A stretch of DNA of 64,000 nt from Spodoptera frugiperda (lineage: Eukaryota > Arthropoda > Insecta > Lepidoptera > Noctuidae): positions 1,550,001 through 1,614,000 of the forward strand of contig NC_064215.1 in NCBI RefSeq assembly GCF_023101765.2, read 5' to 3'. Made by a program: the position numbers and the translations under genes. This document shows, one piece after another, positions 13,789-25,114 of the stretch. Position 1 is the first letter of the stretch; every line of letters begins with the position of its first letter. The notes under the pieces were generated by a model. That model was not told where the DNA came from and did no database searches. It saw nothing but the letters and a program-made list of their open reading frames with translations.

Positions 13789-15379
13789 TAACTGATAGAT
13801 AATAGTGCTGTAACTTGCTGCAATTTTATATGTATTTTTGTGTCTCAAAAGGTTGATATTTCATTGATAGTTGCTATTAATGTGGTCTTAAGTTTAGTAC
13901 AGTGGGAGATTAGGTTAAATAAATATTCTTTTTATGTTATAAGCAGTTTATTCAAAAAAAATTCAGACGAAAATTATTACTCACTTTGGTTTATCGATAA
14001 CATTTTGGAATCCCTAATATTTTCAAGGTTATTTCGTTGAATTTGTGTCTCGGCGTGGAGGGCACGGCGAAGCGTTTATGCTCTGGCGGTCAAAAGGTTA
14101 ATATTATGGAGAACAACGATTATTTTGGAAGTCATTAACAACTTCTTAATGAATGACATTTGTCATCAAGATACTAATTAGTACAGACTTGTGAAAATAC
14201 ATAAAGCAATCTGTAGGAACGTTTCGGTTAATAACAAAGTCGAGTTGTCTTCAAATGCATGCAGTAATTACATGGTCAATATGACTCGAGCCTAAATGAC
14301 GCAAATGCAAGATATGATCTACGCCCACATTATCACCTGAAGACAGATCACAGACTAGCTGAAAGTGTTGAAAGTATTCAATTTGTTTGACTAAAGATAA
14401 AGCAGCTGCATTGCACAGTTTTTGTGGCAGATATTTCGGTCCCACATCATTAGTCAACGCTTGCATTTCAACAAATGTCGTCTGCGATTGAACTATATTT
14501 TTATTGTACTAAATAACGTTTTTTATTCAACGACGCTTTTTGGTTCCGGTAATTATGTTTATTTTATACTAGCAACTGTTCTTATTTTTATACATTTTTC
14601 GAAACATCTGGTCTCTTAGTGAGTGTTATTTTAAATGCATTATATTCCTTATGAAGCATAAGGTTCCGAAGTTGTGCAGTGAATTCACTACGTTCCGATA
14701 GTTCCTACTTTTTTGGATGCAATTTTCAACTATTATTATTTATATTGCCATAATTAAAAACAAAATAAGTAAACTTATTGGTTAATAGAGCAGTGAGACA
14801 CCCAATCCTGTTGAATGTTTGGCGCAGAAAGCGCTGGCGCTGTAAAAGTTTACGATACATTATGTCGAAGATATTGAACCGCCGACGTATAAACAAAATT
14901 GACTACGTGTGGGATGTGCACGCACAGTTTACTTCCATGCCTCTGACTATATCATTTTCCACATTTATGGGAACAACAATGCTTTAAAAAGGTTTTTGGG
15001 TGTTGTTGTCATCATTTCAGGGAAAATACTTTTGTTTATTCGGCGTTAGGTTTTACGATAATATTTATTTACCAGAAATAGTCATGTTTGTGAATCAGAA
15101 CGTTAAAACAGGCAAGTTTTTATGATGAGTTCTTCAAACTCTGACGGTTGTTTGTGCCGTGTAATAGAATCTCAATCTCTCCATCCATCGTTCCCCATGA
15201 TGTTACTGCGGAAACGAAGGATTGTGTCAATGATATAATCATTCTGCCTCTGTTTGTGTCCGTCGCACCTAGAACAACGTATACTTTGTATTATTCCTGG
15301 TTGCAATGCTCATCTCGCCAATGAAACAGTAAATTAAGTTTTTATAATATAACTTAGCGGCCTTCACCTCTTCCTCGGC

Positions 15380-15580
15380 GAGGCTGCAGCAGCCTGTGCC
15401 AATAATGTGAAGCATCCATCAAAGCGATAGTTGCAGGAGTTTGCCAGCTCGTCCAGTGCTCTCGGCGCTAAGTTTTGGCAACATTTCCCCGATGCGGGCC
15501 GCTTCGCATGTCCTATAGAGCACTGAGTAACTCTGTTTAATCTGCTCTGAGTAGCCTGCCATTCTTGTGGTTAAGCTTTG
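15380..15580 (-). other. coding-like stretch, unassigned
   Basis: On the minus strand an ATG in good context (AAGAATGG) opens an ORF of 48 codons (MAGYSEQIKQSYSVLYRT... ending KLLQLSL) with balanced codon use. After its TGA the same frame continues open for about 20 codons (WMLHIIGTGCCSLAEEEVKA). The stretch is GC-richer than its flanks. It could be a small gene, an exon or a pseudogene. I recognise no domain. Confidence 0.25.
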
Positions 15581-18170
15581 AATGAACATGTAGGGGAATA
15601 GTTCAATAGTTAAATTTATACTAAAAATCAACTGTGACATACAACTACAAATAATTCCTCATATAGTCACTAGTTTGCGAGTTGAGTGTGCAATGCATGC
15701 CGTAAGTTTTTATTACGCACGTTGAAGCCACAAAAGTGGCTAATGAGCTTAAGTACTAGCAACTATCGATAACATGTCTCATTACCCATACTTTACTAAA
15801 ATGTGTCGATTCAATAGTATTCGAGAAAGTAGTAGATTATTTTTATCTGTAGACTTCTAGAAGACCTGGCAAGATGCGTGACTCGTTTTTCGGTGTAAGT
15901 TTTCCTCGAATTCATTCAGAATCATTAATCTTGAGTAATCGCAACACAATGCGTTTGTTTTCTTCAATATGTCACTGAGTTTATTGTCGCTGACTTCATT
16001 GTCGTATGGGACACTGACAACAGGAATTAATTTGGATGTGTACTTCATGGTCTGTAGAGTTGGCAAACAGTTTATGAGGTTTTAAGATTACTGGTTTGTC
16101 ACAGAATTGCTGACTTGAATTTGTATTTTACTTTATTCTGATTCAGCATTGCAAGTTTCCTTTTTCGAAGGAGTAATATTTATGTTTTTCAAGAAAGTAT
16201 TTACTTATTTTGTCTTCGACCTGTACCTATTCTCTTTAGCTTCGACTATGTTTGTACCACTTGCCTAAATGTCAGGTTTATTGTCCTCTGGAGGTTTTCG
16301 GAACAAGTCGTCTGTTACATTAATATTGTTGTGGAGCTCGACTAGACTGTGATGCTGTTTTACGAGTGCACTGACTGTCGTAAAGTCTCTCTATTTAAGA
16401 TTGGATGCGGCTGAACAGTCTCTCTGTTTGTCCACAAGCTTCATGTAGGTATTGGTTCCTACAATATGAGTGGTTTCTTCATTTATTTTGTTTATATATT
16501 TTTAAAGAAATAACCACCTTTTTACATTGTTTTTTCAATAACTTTTATATTAACAATATCATGTTTTCTAACTCTGTTCCCCGTAAAATCGGTCAAGGTG
16601 TGATAATTTTGAGTGTGTTGACCCTTTTAATAGTACTCCAGGTGTTTTACGACAACGACTTCATAAAAATATAGTTATTTTGCTGGCTGTTTACCAGGTT
16701 TTGCTTATAAACTTCTAGTAAGATTATAAAAAGATATTACACTGAAGATTATTTCTTCATTCACAATGCGGAACTGTATGTTTTCTTTAGAAAATTACAG
16801 ACAAATAAAGCGGGTTTTTACTAGTTTCCTGTTAGTCCGAGTTTTTTGTACCCTTGTTACTTGTAACAACATAATAATGAATTATGTAATTCATTTGTTT
16901 TGGATTAATCTTCGGCGATGTTCGGCAGTGACCTTGTGCCGGCGATGTTATTTTTACATGACGAAGTTTGCGAAGTTTGCGTAGATAAAATATAATGGTA
17001 CGTAGATGTAGCTCGAGTTAAGTAACGATTCCTCGCTTCTCGAATGTTAAGTGATACTATTTTCGTTCTGTTTGTGTTGATCGATTCTATGTCATTCAAA
17101 TTGGATTGCCAGCGTTTCTTTGACGTGGGAGACGATGATGAAGTGGTTGAACTAGGAGAAATGGTTACCATGCCAATGTCTAGACTAGTGCTTCCATGGA
17201 CGTCACTACGCTACAGACTATTCTGGCCTCTAGACCTCATGTTTGATTTGAGATACCAGTGTATTGACTTTGTTAACAGATTTAAGTAACAAAATGCGAC
17301 AGACGTAGATATTCGTTATTTTATTTGAGTCTGACTAGCATTCAAATTGATCTATTTTAACTACATGTTAAAACTAAATCAGTACAACGAACGTTTCTTA
17401 GAACTTTAATATTCTCCACTGATTTATTGGTGTATTATGTTTGCATTTATATTTTTATCACGTTTCAACTGTATTGATTTCAATTCAAATTACATTCTGG
17501 GTTTTATTTTAGGCATTTGTTGCCGATGACCTCAGTCGGTCTGACGTGGACTATTAGTCAGTTTTCATAATGAGAAGAAAACTGTTTTTGATACGATCCT
17601 ATAACGTTTTATCTAATGTGGTAAAGCTGAGGAGTTTTACCACAGTAATCGTTTGTTGGGAGACTGCCAACTTTATTTGTAGGAAAATCATAAAAATTAA
17701 ATTTCATCGCAGTTTCTTACATTTCAGTTACTCTTGTCCGTTATGTTGCGATTGCGAAATATGTAAAATAATTTTGTTTAATTATTCTAAGACTCCGATA
17801 TGCAACGTGTATTACACCACATGTGAACAGCAACACTGTTTGGATGATAATTCTATCACAAACAAAACTCTTGCTGCCGAAAGGTCTATGTAATATGTAT
17901 GTGTATCTTACGATCTCTAAAATAAATTCGTGGTTTCAAAGGAAGAAAAATAGCTTAGTAAATCCTCACGAATCCACAGAAATTCCTTACAAATTCGTGC
18001 TTTTTGTTGTTTGCAGAAGATACAAAGTCGTCCACTCGAGCAATCCGGAAATTACAATCCTTTGTTTCTCCACTTGTAACACATTTTACCCGAGTTGTTC
18101 CGTTCAGATCGCTTTGCAATGCAAATGTGAGTTTAGTCAAACGCTACATTTGATTTGTTCGTATTACACT

Positions 18171-18224
18171 CGCACCCGCACCCGCACCCGCTCCCGCACC
18201 CGCACCCGCTCCCGCACCCGCACC
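18171..18224 (+). repeat. hexanucleotide tandem repeat (CGCACC/CGCTCC)
   Basis: About nine 6-bp units, with CGCTCC replacing CGCACC at the fourth and seventh units, so there is an 18-bp higher-order period in part of the array. Confidence 0.9.
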
Positions 18225-19261
18225 GATACAAGGACACTCCGTGTGGAATAAACAGCGTCTTCTAATGTTATTGTGCGTGTTATTGCTCTGTTTATTGTGT
18301 AAGGGGACAAAATATACTCTTTATTATTGAGGAATTAAACTCTTTTACTTTTTAAAGAAGAATTGATGTTACTTGGTTCATTCTGTTGTACTTTGTTTAA
18401 ACTTGAAGTCCGTTTAAACTTGAATCTAAAACTGTTGTTTTAAGGTTGGCAATTCATATAAGGCCAATAAGTACGTATTAGAAGGTATAGTTATAATTCC
18501 GTGTAGTTCAGCAACCGGTCATGGTCTTACAAAAAGCAGGTCAACCTTCGTACTTGTTACCGCCAAGTCAGTGACGTCAACGCTGTCCTTCTTCAGAATG
18601 CTTTTACATACGAAATATGACAAATTAGAATTATATCTACATCTTACAACTTGATCGCTTAACCAAAGCAAAGTAAATACTTATTCAAATGCTAAACGTC
18701 CCAACTGGTTCGTAAAGTCCAACCCAGGTAGGGTCATCTCACTCTGGTTTGACCGAACAAGTTTTATAAAAGTGAACAACCGCGCCTTCAAATCCTTTCC
18801 ACATAAAGCCAATTTGGACCCTTTATTAATTTAATTTGGTACAATATTGCCAAGTCGAGGGAACAACGAACCCTAATCTTCATCTTTAAGGTTTAATATA
18901 CTTCGTTCTTTCATTTTTACAACTTTATCGTATTAATTTTTTATGTCCCCTAAATACAATCAACAGTTTCAGATTGCTTGAAAACTTCTTTCCATTTCTT
19001 TGAATTCCTTTAGTTCAATTTCTTTGAATTCAGTAACTTTGTAAGTCGCAAGTTACAATACTGAGCACTTAATAATATTCTCCGTATTATTTACTTACCG
19101 AAAATGTTTTACTTTGTTCACTTTTATTAACTTTAACTCCCTATTTCTTTCAATTTTAATGCTTTAAGTTGCTAAACTTTTAAAAGATTTAACCGTTAAT
19201 AGTAAGTAAATCAAGACGTTTGATAAATGTGTATCGTTGTGGCAATAAAAATAAATAATGG

Positions 19262-19455
19262 AATTAGTTGTGTTGGTCCCCCGCGTAGCGCGACAGTAGA
19301 CGAGTAACCCTCCCCAGTGCGCGCCGCAAATACCCCAAGGCCTGGTCAGTGGCCGTGCCACACCGCTGGGGATACGAGTACACTATATTTAGAGCCATGC
19401 GCCATGCAAGTCTTTGTTCAATGACGCGACACGCCAAACAATGGCTTGCCAATAG
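19262..19455 (-). other. GC-rich patch, possible repeat fragment
   Basis: A GC-rich block (minus strand: GGCACGGCCACTGACCAGGC, GCGGCGCGCACTGGGGAGGG, CGCGCTACGCGGGGGACC) stands out from the AT-rich flanks and looks like part of a moth retroelement. I cannot assign it. Confidence 0.3.
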
Positions 19456-19651
19456 ATATAATTAATATTCTAAGTTCCCTTTCATCATCGTTCTGAAAAA
19501 TAGGGGATTTTTCGCCTTCTGTCACCTGTGTGTACACGGTGTAGATAATTTTTATCTTTGGTTCATTTGTTTGATCAGTTGCACCTTTATAGTGATAGCT
19601 GAAAAAATAATCTGTTTTTGGCGAGTTAGAAGGTTACACTTACTTGCTATA

Positions 19652-20186
19652 TACACTCGGCGTCACAAAAATCGCACCTCTTTAAAAGTTCCCTTCATAA
19701 TCATTTTAACCCTATTAATCAATGGCAGACATATGACTGTAAGGTATCATTGGAAAGGCAATTCATTTAAGTTTAAGAATAAATCAATGGATTTGGTTTT
19801 TTGTTTACCAGGGAATAAAAAAGCAAGCAAATGCAAATGATTAAAAAGTTACATTTTATTTTACAACAAATACGTCCTTAAAACAACTTAAAACCTAGTG
19901 TTACCCTGATGACTGCTTCCATGCTTTCTCTCATGGACGAATTAAGGTGACAACAGTCTCTTGAGGAATGTTATCCCATTCTGAATATTTTGACAACATT
20001 TTTTTAACGTTACGTGCTGATGAGATCTGTTGTGTTTAGGAATTCTAACTGTTGTTAATTTAAAGGTCATTAAACGTACTTTTAATTGATACCAATATTA
20101 ATAAGGTGTAATGTATTCGTTACTGGCGGGACATGTTTTAAACTTACAATTTTCCAAGAGGTGCGATTTTTGTGACGCCGAGTGTA
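19652..20186 (-). mobile_element. internally deleted Tc1/mariner element
   Basis: The ends are perfect 31-bp inverted repeats (19652-19682 and 20156-20186), starting TACACTCGGCGTCACAAAA on the left. They are flanked by TA, the Tc1/mariner target dinucleotide. The 535 bp between the outer edges is less than half of an autonomous element. A decayed transposase C-terminus is on the minus strand. Identical repeat arms suggest a fairly recent insertion. Confidence 0.9.
19895..19990 (-). pseudogene. Tc1-family transposase C-terminal fragment, frameshifted
   Basis: The minus strand encodes EWDNIPQETVVTLIR, the conserved 'WD.IP...V..LI' end of Tc1-like transposases. A one-base loss and a TGA then interrupt the frame, and MRESMEAVIRVTLG is recognisable in another frame. 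The catalytic DDE region is absent, so the element is non-autonomous. Confidence 0.7.
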
Positions 20187-20734
20187 TATATTTTGTATAC
20201 CGTACTTTAAATGAAAGTACTTTAATTTACACCTAAAAGCACTTAGGTCGCTTTTTTTCGAAGCTAAAATTCAATGAAACATTGAATTTGCCTATTGGTC
20301 CTTTCTTGAAGGTAGATGCTTATTTCCAATATAAATTAACCCACGTGATGAATAAGGTACTACTTTACATAACATGACATTACAGAATAAATACTTTTTT
20401 CCAAAACAAGCGCGGTTTAAGCATACAGTCCAAATACAAAAAAGGTTGTGTGTAATTGTAAAAAATATTAATTTGGAACATTTGTCTAAAGTGTAAAGCT
20501 AAATTAAACTGGAGTACTACTGAGTGTTGTCCAAAAGCTTTTAGCTCGGTAATAACAAATGGCGTCCATTCAATCGTCTCGCTGTCTTGTCTGAAATTAC
20601 GTTTACGTCTGTCTCACTTTGTTTAGGTGAAACATTCAAAGTTAATATTTTACGCCATGAAAACTGATTCTATAGTAAGCTTCCTATGGTCCCTTTTACG
20701 TTACACCAGCTAGACATAAAATGTTGACATTCAG

Positions 20735-20893
20735 TACCTCTACCATGAGTTCGAAGCAATAGCACAGGCAATAGTAGCAGTAGTTTTACAACGCCTCTAC
20801 CGGTCACCTGTGGAACTAAAATTTGCCATACAAAACATGTCGTCGCTAGCGACTATCGACAAATACTATTGCTTCAAACTCATGGTAGAGGTA
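20735..20893. mobile_element. TA-flanked MITE (about 155 bp)
   Basis: CCTCTACCATGAGTTCGAAG at the left is mirrored at the right by CTTCAAACTCATGGTAGAGG; about 26 of 27 positions pair through the CAATAG that follows. TA dinucleotides flank both ends. There is no coding capacity. The ends suggest a Tc1/mariner-related MITE. Confidence 0.82.
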
Positions 20894-21519
20894 CAGTACA
20901 TTTCTTTTATCACAGTTTACCCTTGACAATGTAGTTGGGATAGTTGGACGCTTTGATAGTTCTGTAGTAGGCGGGATAAGTATTTAGTATTTGTTTTCGA
21001 ACGTATGGTAGCACTGCTGTATTAATTATTCATAAGTTGTCAATACTTGAGGTTATTTTATCCATGTTTTATTAAAATGGAATGTCTAAAACCGGCTTAA
21101 ACTTCAAAGTCAATGAACTGACAATGATATGTTTCCGTCGTTTAATGCTTGCTGATTTGCTCGTATCGTGTGTGTCTCCAACTCTTTGTCTCCGTGCCAT
21201 CTTCAATTACCAGATTTATTGTGACTGCTAAATTGCATCTCATTTTAATAATTGTGACAAGTGAATTACTGAGTTATTGCCGTTCATTAAATTGATATTT
21301 ATAAACCTCATAAATAATATAATCATTTACACTATTTACAAATTTAACAAATTGTTCCGTGAATATAAATGTACCAAACAAGAAAAAACAAGTCTCATTT
21401 GCATGCAAAATTCATTATTCGTACTGTTAGTTCTTATTTTGCAACTAGATGGCGTTGGCATCGAATTAGATGCCGCTATGGTTTCGTTACCGGCGTACAT
21501 ATATAAAGACGCAGCGCTC

Positions 21520-21565
21520 CGTCGTTCAGTCAGCCTGAATCACCCGCTGGGTATAGGCCTCCCCT
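21520..21565 (-). repeat. possible LINE 3' end fragment
   Basis: On the minus strand GGGGAGGCCTATACCCAGCG is followed by TTCAGGCTGACTGA, like the 'GGAGGCCTATGCCCAGCAG...GGCTGA' end of moth LINEs. It is very short and degenerate. Confidence 0.4.
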
Positions 21566-22079
21566 TTATAGGGCTATAAATCATCATCATATTATTTTTG
21601 AAAAGCTAGTCGCGCCGCTTTATTGCGGTCGATAGCTTTAATATACACATGTAAATTAAAAATTAATTAAAATAAGTATTATCAAAACTAAGTAGAAATA
21701 AATTATACTGTATATAAAATTAAAATAAAGTTAATTATTAATTTATACTTTAATTTACTTTTTTTTTTGTATAATTCGGGCACACAGCTGCAGTGGACGG
21801 AAGCGTATTGGCGATAATAATACCTAATTAATTATGTTTTACATTTTGTATTTTTTTGCAGATAATATGTAACTCGTTTAGGTAAATGTATAAGTGAAGC
21901 GGTCTTTCGTAAAGCTTCTGCGTTTTTCTAGCTTAGTAATGGAAAACTGTAATAACCTTATAAGATAAGAAATTGTAGCAATGTTGTTATGAAACACAAT
22001 ATTCCAAGGACGCCTACTTCTCTACTTGTATTACATTCAGGCTTTAAAATAAATACATGTTTGTTTGTTTAACGAAAAG

Positions 22080-22103
22080 TGTAAATAAAGTACTTTATTT
22101 ACA
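22080..22103. repeat. perfect 24-bp AT-rich palindrome
   Basis: The sequence from TGTAAATAAAGT reads the same on the other strand (ACTTTATTTACA). There is no flanking element. Confidence 0.85.
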
Positions 22104-23926
22104 TACTTTACATAATGTTTGTTAAATATACATGTGACTATCAGTTATACTTTGGACCTTATTGCGATAACAATACAATTAAACATTTGGCACGTCTTCC
22201 GTAACATGTAGCTCCCATTAGCTGAAACAAGCGTTTTCATGTTCCCCCTAATGCGTCGATGATTCTTCTCAATAAAAGCAAATTATTTGCTCGTTACTAT
22301 GAAGAAAACACATTTGATTTATGGTAGACATTTATTTTTAAATCTCGGCCATATTTCTTTGATCCGACGCGTCTAGATAGCTCCGTGTGACGTCAGATCA
22401 GTGTCATTGACATACTCCTACTAAATCGTATATAAATAATGGAGTTAACTTGGATAGAAATAACCTTTTAATAAACTTCCCTGTAAGACATTTTTTTTAA
22501 CCAGGTTGTAAGCTATGATCGTCAATTTATGGTCCAACTTATTAAGCAACTATAAAACACAATTTCTATGTATATGCTACTGATGCAAACTACGCAGCTA
22601 CACGTTTTATTTTAGCATATCATGTAAAAACATTCAGCGAGTATAAAATGTAAAGATTTAGAGCGCAAATGCTGTTCATATCCGGAGTAAAAATTCCGAG
22701 CGTGTAAGCTTGGAACAAACTCAATAAATGCTAGTTTAAATATTGTGAAACATGGACGAGGCGACTGATTGCTTACTGCGAACGTAGTCCACTATGCAAT
22801 ATGTATAAACAAGGATTTAGTTTATCTGGTATTGCTGTGTATCAATATATGGGGAACATGTTAATTCTGTACTATTTTCTAGACTTGTCCTAGGGGTTAC
22901 TGGAACGGTACAGACTAGAACAATCTTATTCATGAATGATGAAATTGTTGTAAAAAAACTTCTTTTACTATCCAGTATATCGTTGAGCTGGATTATTAAC
23001 TTGATTAGAAAATATAACAGTGTCGCCATGCAAACATAATTTTACAACTTAGTTAACGTAGCTGACAGTTAGATGCAGTTCAGGTTACCAGTAGCAATCT
23101 TTTGCAACGTTATAAGGTCGTTTTATGGCAGTCTCTTGAGACAAAACAGGTTCTAGTAGCTTCTGCAATGCCTATAATAGTGCTGATACACATTACACCT
23201 AGTTAGTTCTACGTCAAGGCACGGAATTAGCCCAGCATCGGTTATTCAATTGCTATAGACCACTCGAATTGCGATATAGAATGGGAAAACAGGAGATTAA
23301 TGAGTTCATGCACCCCTTTTAGCAAGATTTATTTCGAAGGTCAGTCGGGACAAATGATGAAATTTATTCACATATTCACGCCAGATCCAGGGTACTCGGC
23401 TGTGGACAGAGGATGCAAGCAATTGTAATAATGTGTTTAATTTGCTTAGCTTTTGTGAACATTATTGATGGAGTATTGAAAAGGATAGTTTTGTTCCTTA
23501 ACGGCAAATTAAACTTGTATTAGTCATAGTTTGTTGGAATAGTAAATTACAATTGAAGATTATTGTCAAAATGAATGAGGCGGTAATATTATTATGATAG
23601 CCCTAAAATCAAAATATTTGTTTTTGAAGTTTCCTACAATACGAGGGCTCTTTCCTATATTTACCGCTAGATGGCGCACGTCGTCTCGATTCAGTCGGCT
23701 GCCAACTATTTCCACCTTATTTACTTTTCTTACTCTCACTACGTTAAATTATTCACTTCTGATTCATTAGTTTACGTGGTAGTGATCTGATACTATGTAT
23801 TTATCGAAATCTTTTATTATTAGTGTAATACTTGAGATTTGGGTAAAGCGCCTGCAAGAAATAAATTACAACGAATTTCAATTTGCTATAACAAAATGTC
23901 CAGGCGCTTATTAAAAAAATGTTTTG

Positions 23927-24000
23927 AACCGCCTCGTTGGTCGAGTGGTTGCGAGCGAAAGGCCTGGGGTTAGGGATCGTTTTCCGGATTAGGGTAGAAA
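23927..24000 (+). repeat. degenerate SINE head
   Basis: GCCTCGTTGGTCGAGTGGTT at 23931 matches the tRNA-like head of the 47.3-kb SINE. The following B-box region is rearranged and no tail is found, so this is a decayed fragment. Confidence 0.6.
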
Positions 24001-24269
24001 AAAATTGTTCATTATTTTCGATTTAATTTGAAAATACAAACCTCTGCCAAGTACAATAACACATCTTTTAAGATCCGGAGCCCTCTTTTCAGATTCAGAT
24101 GACGATCATGTTGACATATACCTAAATATTATCTTAGTCTAAAGCTGACGTATTTATATCGCAAGACGTAACGTTTTCCTCCTTCACCTACGTTACTTTG
24201 GATGTTTATTCTGTTCTACAAATACGCAAAACTTGCGTGACGTTACATTTCCATGTTTACTGAAATATT

Positions 24270-24292
24270 TTCTCCGTTTGTTTCAGGTAAGA
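24270..24292 (+). other. composite splice site upstream of the predicted gene (TTTCAG|GTAAGA)
   Basis: TCTCCGTTTGTTTCAG abuts GTAAGA at 24286/24287. It has a good pyrimidine tract but lies 4.7 kb 5' of the predicted first exon. It would make sense only if transcription starts further upstream (alternative promoter) or if another gene spans this area. Confidence 0.25.
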
Positions 24293-24947
24293 ACCACTAT
24301 AACAAGATTACGAGCACACGAAGTAGCGGATTCGATTTATGTACAAAAAGAAACTCTAATATGTTTGTGGTTTGACCGAAAAACACGCTTACTAAGTGTT
24401 TATTTCTAAGAAGTACGGTAACTGTAGTTTAGACGGAATTACTTATTTAGTTTCCACTCGTGTTCACTCAAAGAATTTGGGCTTCTGCGCAAATTCCAGC
24501 GAAAAAGGGACATCCTTGACCTTATGTTTTGGGACAAACAAATAAAAACATTTTAGATATCAACTATATCAGGTCAAATACTTATTGATATAGATAACAT
24601 AATTCGTAGTCAAACAATCGTTAGTCTAATGCTGTGTCGACACATTTACGAACAAACATAATTAACTATTTAAAACCCCATTGTTTATTTTTGTTTTGAT
24701 ACTCATAATGAGTGATGATATTTTCGAAAATTATTCATACACAAAACTAATTACAATGTGTACTGTGTACCAAACTGTACTTATCATGTTCCTTGAATGC
24801 ATTACTCACTTTAGATATCTTATTTTGATAATGAGTGTTAAATTGTGTCAACACGTTGGATTGATATTGGGGCAAACTTGCGGAATAACATGGACGAGTA
24901 TGCAAACCGCAAACCTATTGATCCTATACATTATTATAAAAACGTAT

Positions 24948-25114
24948 TCGTGACGCCCGACCCGGAGCTACGGACTACCTAGCGGGTACCGGGGCTCTGG
25001 CTCGAAAAGCACGAGTAGGAACGGAGTTGTTTTAAGTCAGTAGGAGTCTGACATTCCCTCTCGCCTCACCCAAGGCGGGAGAAGTCATTGGATGATATTC
25101 CCTCTTCAAAAAAA
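24948..25114 (+). repeat. noctuid-type retroposon 3' fragment, copy 1
   Basis: The segment runs from CGTGACGCCCGACCCGGAGC through CTAGCGGGTACCGGGGCTC, AAAGCACGAGTAGGAACGG and CAAGGCGGGAGAAGTCATTG to an A-rich tail. I recognise this as a repeat common in noctuid genomes, SINE or LINE 3' end. Its G+C content is above that of the flanks. A shorter copy lies at 28.05 kb. Confidence 0.75.

Larger units (their letters stand above)
12725..14101. mobile_element. non-autonomous piggyBac-type TTAA element
   Basis: The segment is bounded by TTAA at 12725-12728 and 14098-14101, the target site used by piggyBac transposases. The adjacent ends form 14-bp terminal inverted repeats: CCTTTTGAACGCCA on the left and, complemented, CCTTTTGACCGCCA on the right (one mismatch). 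The 1.37 kb between them is too short and too AT-rich to encode the ~600-residue transposase, so it must be mobilised in trans. A short remnant of a transposase-like N-terminus lies inside, and three copies of a GGCATGTATACATGCC-type palindrome sit near 12.75, 13.0 and 13.77 kb. Confidence 0.88.
14102..19261. other. AT-rich noncoding DNA
   Basis: Apart from the 15.4-kb coding-like stretch and the hexanucleotide array, only chance ORFs. One of 81 codons at 17044-17289 has an acidic patch (GDDDEVVELGEM) but no recognisable domain. Confidence 0.45.

Noticed and set aside
17823..18251. 142-codon ORF ending in an Arg/Thr/Ser repeat
   Set aside because: The C-terminal repeat is just the hexanucleotide array read in one frame; the rest is not coding-like.
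21545..21600. ATCATCATCAT near the LINE-like fragment taken as its tail
   Set aside because: It lies on the wrong side for the orientation of the fragment.
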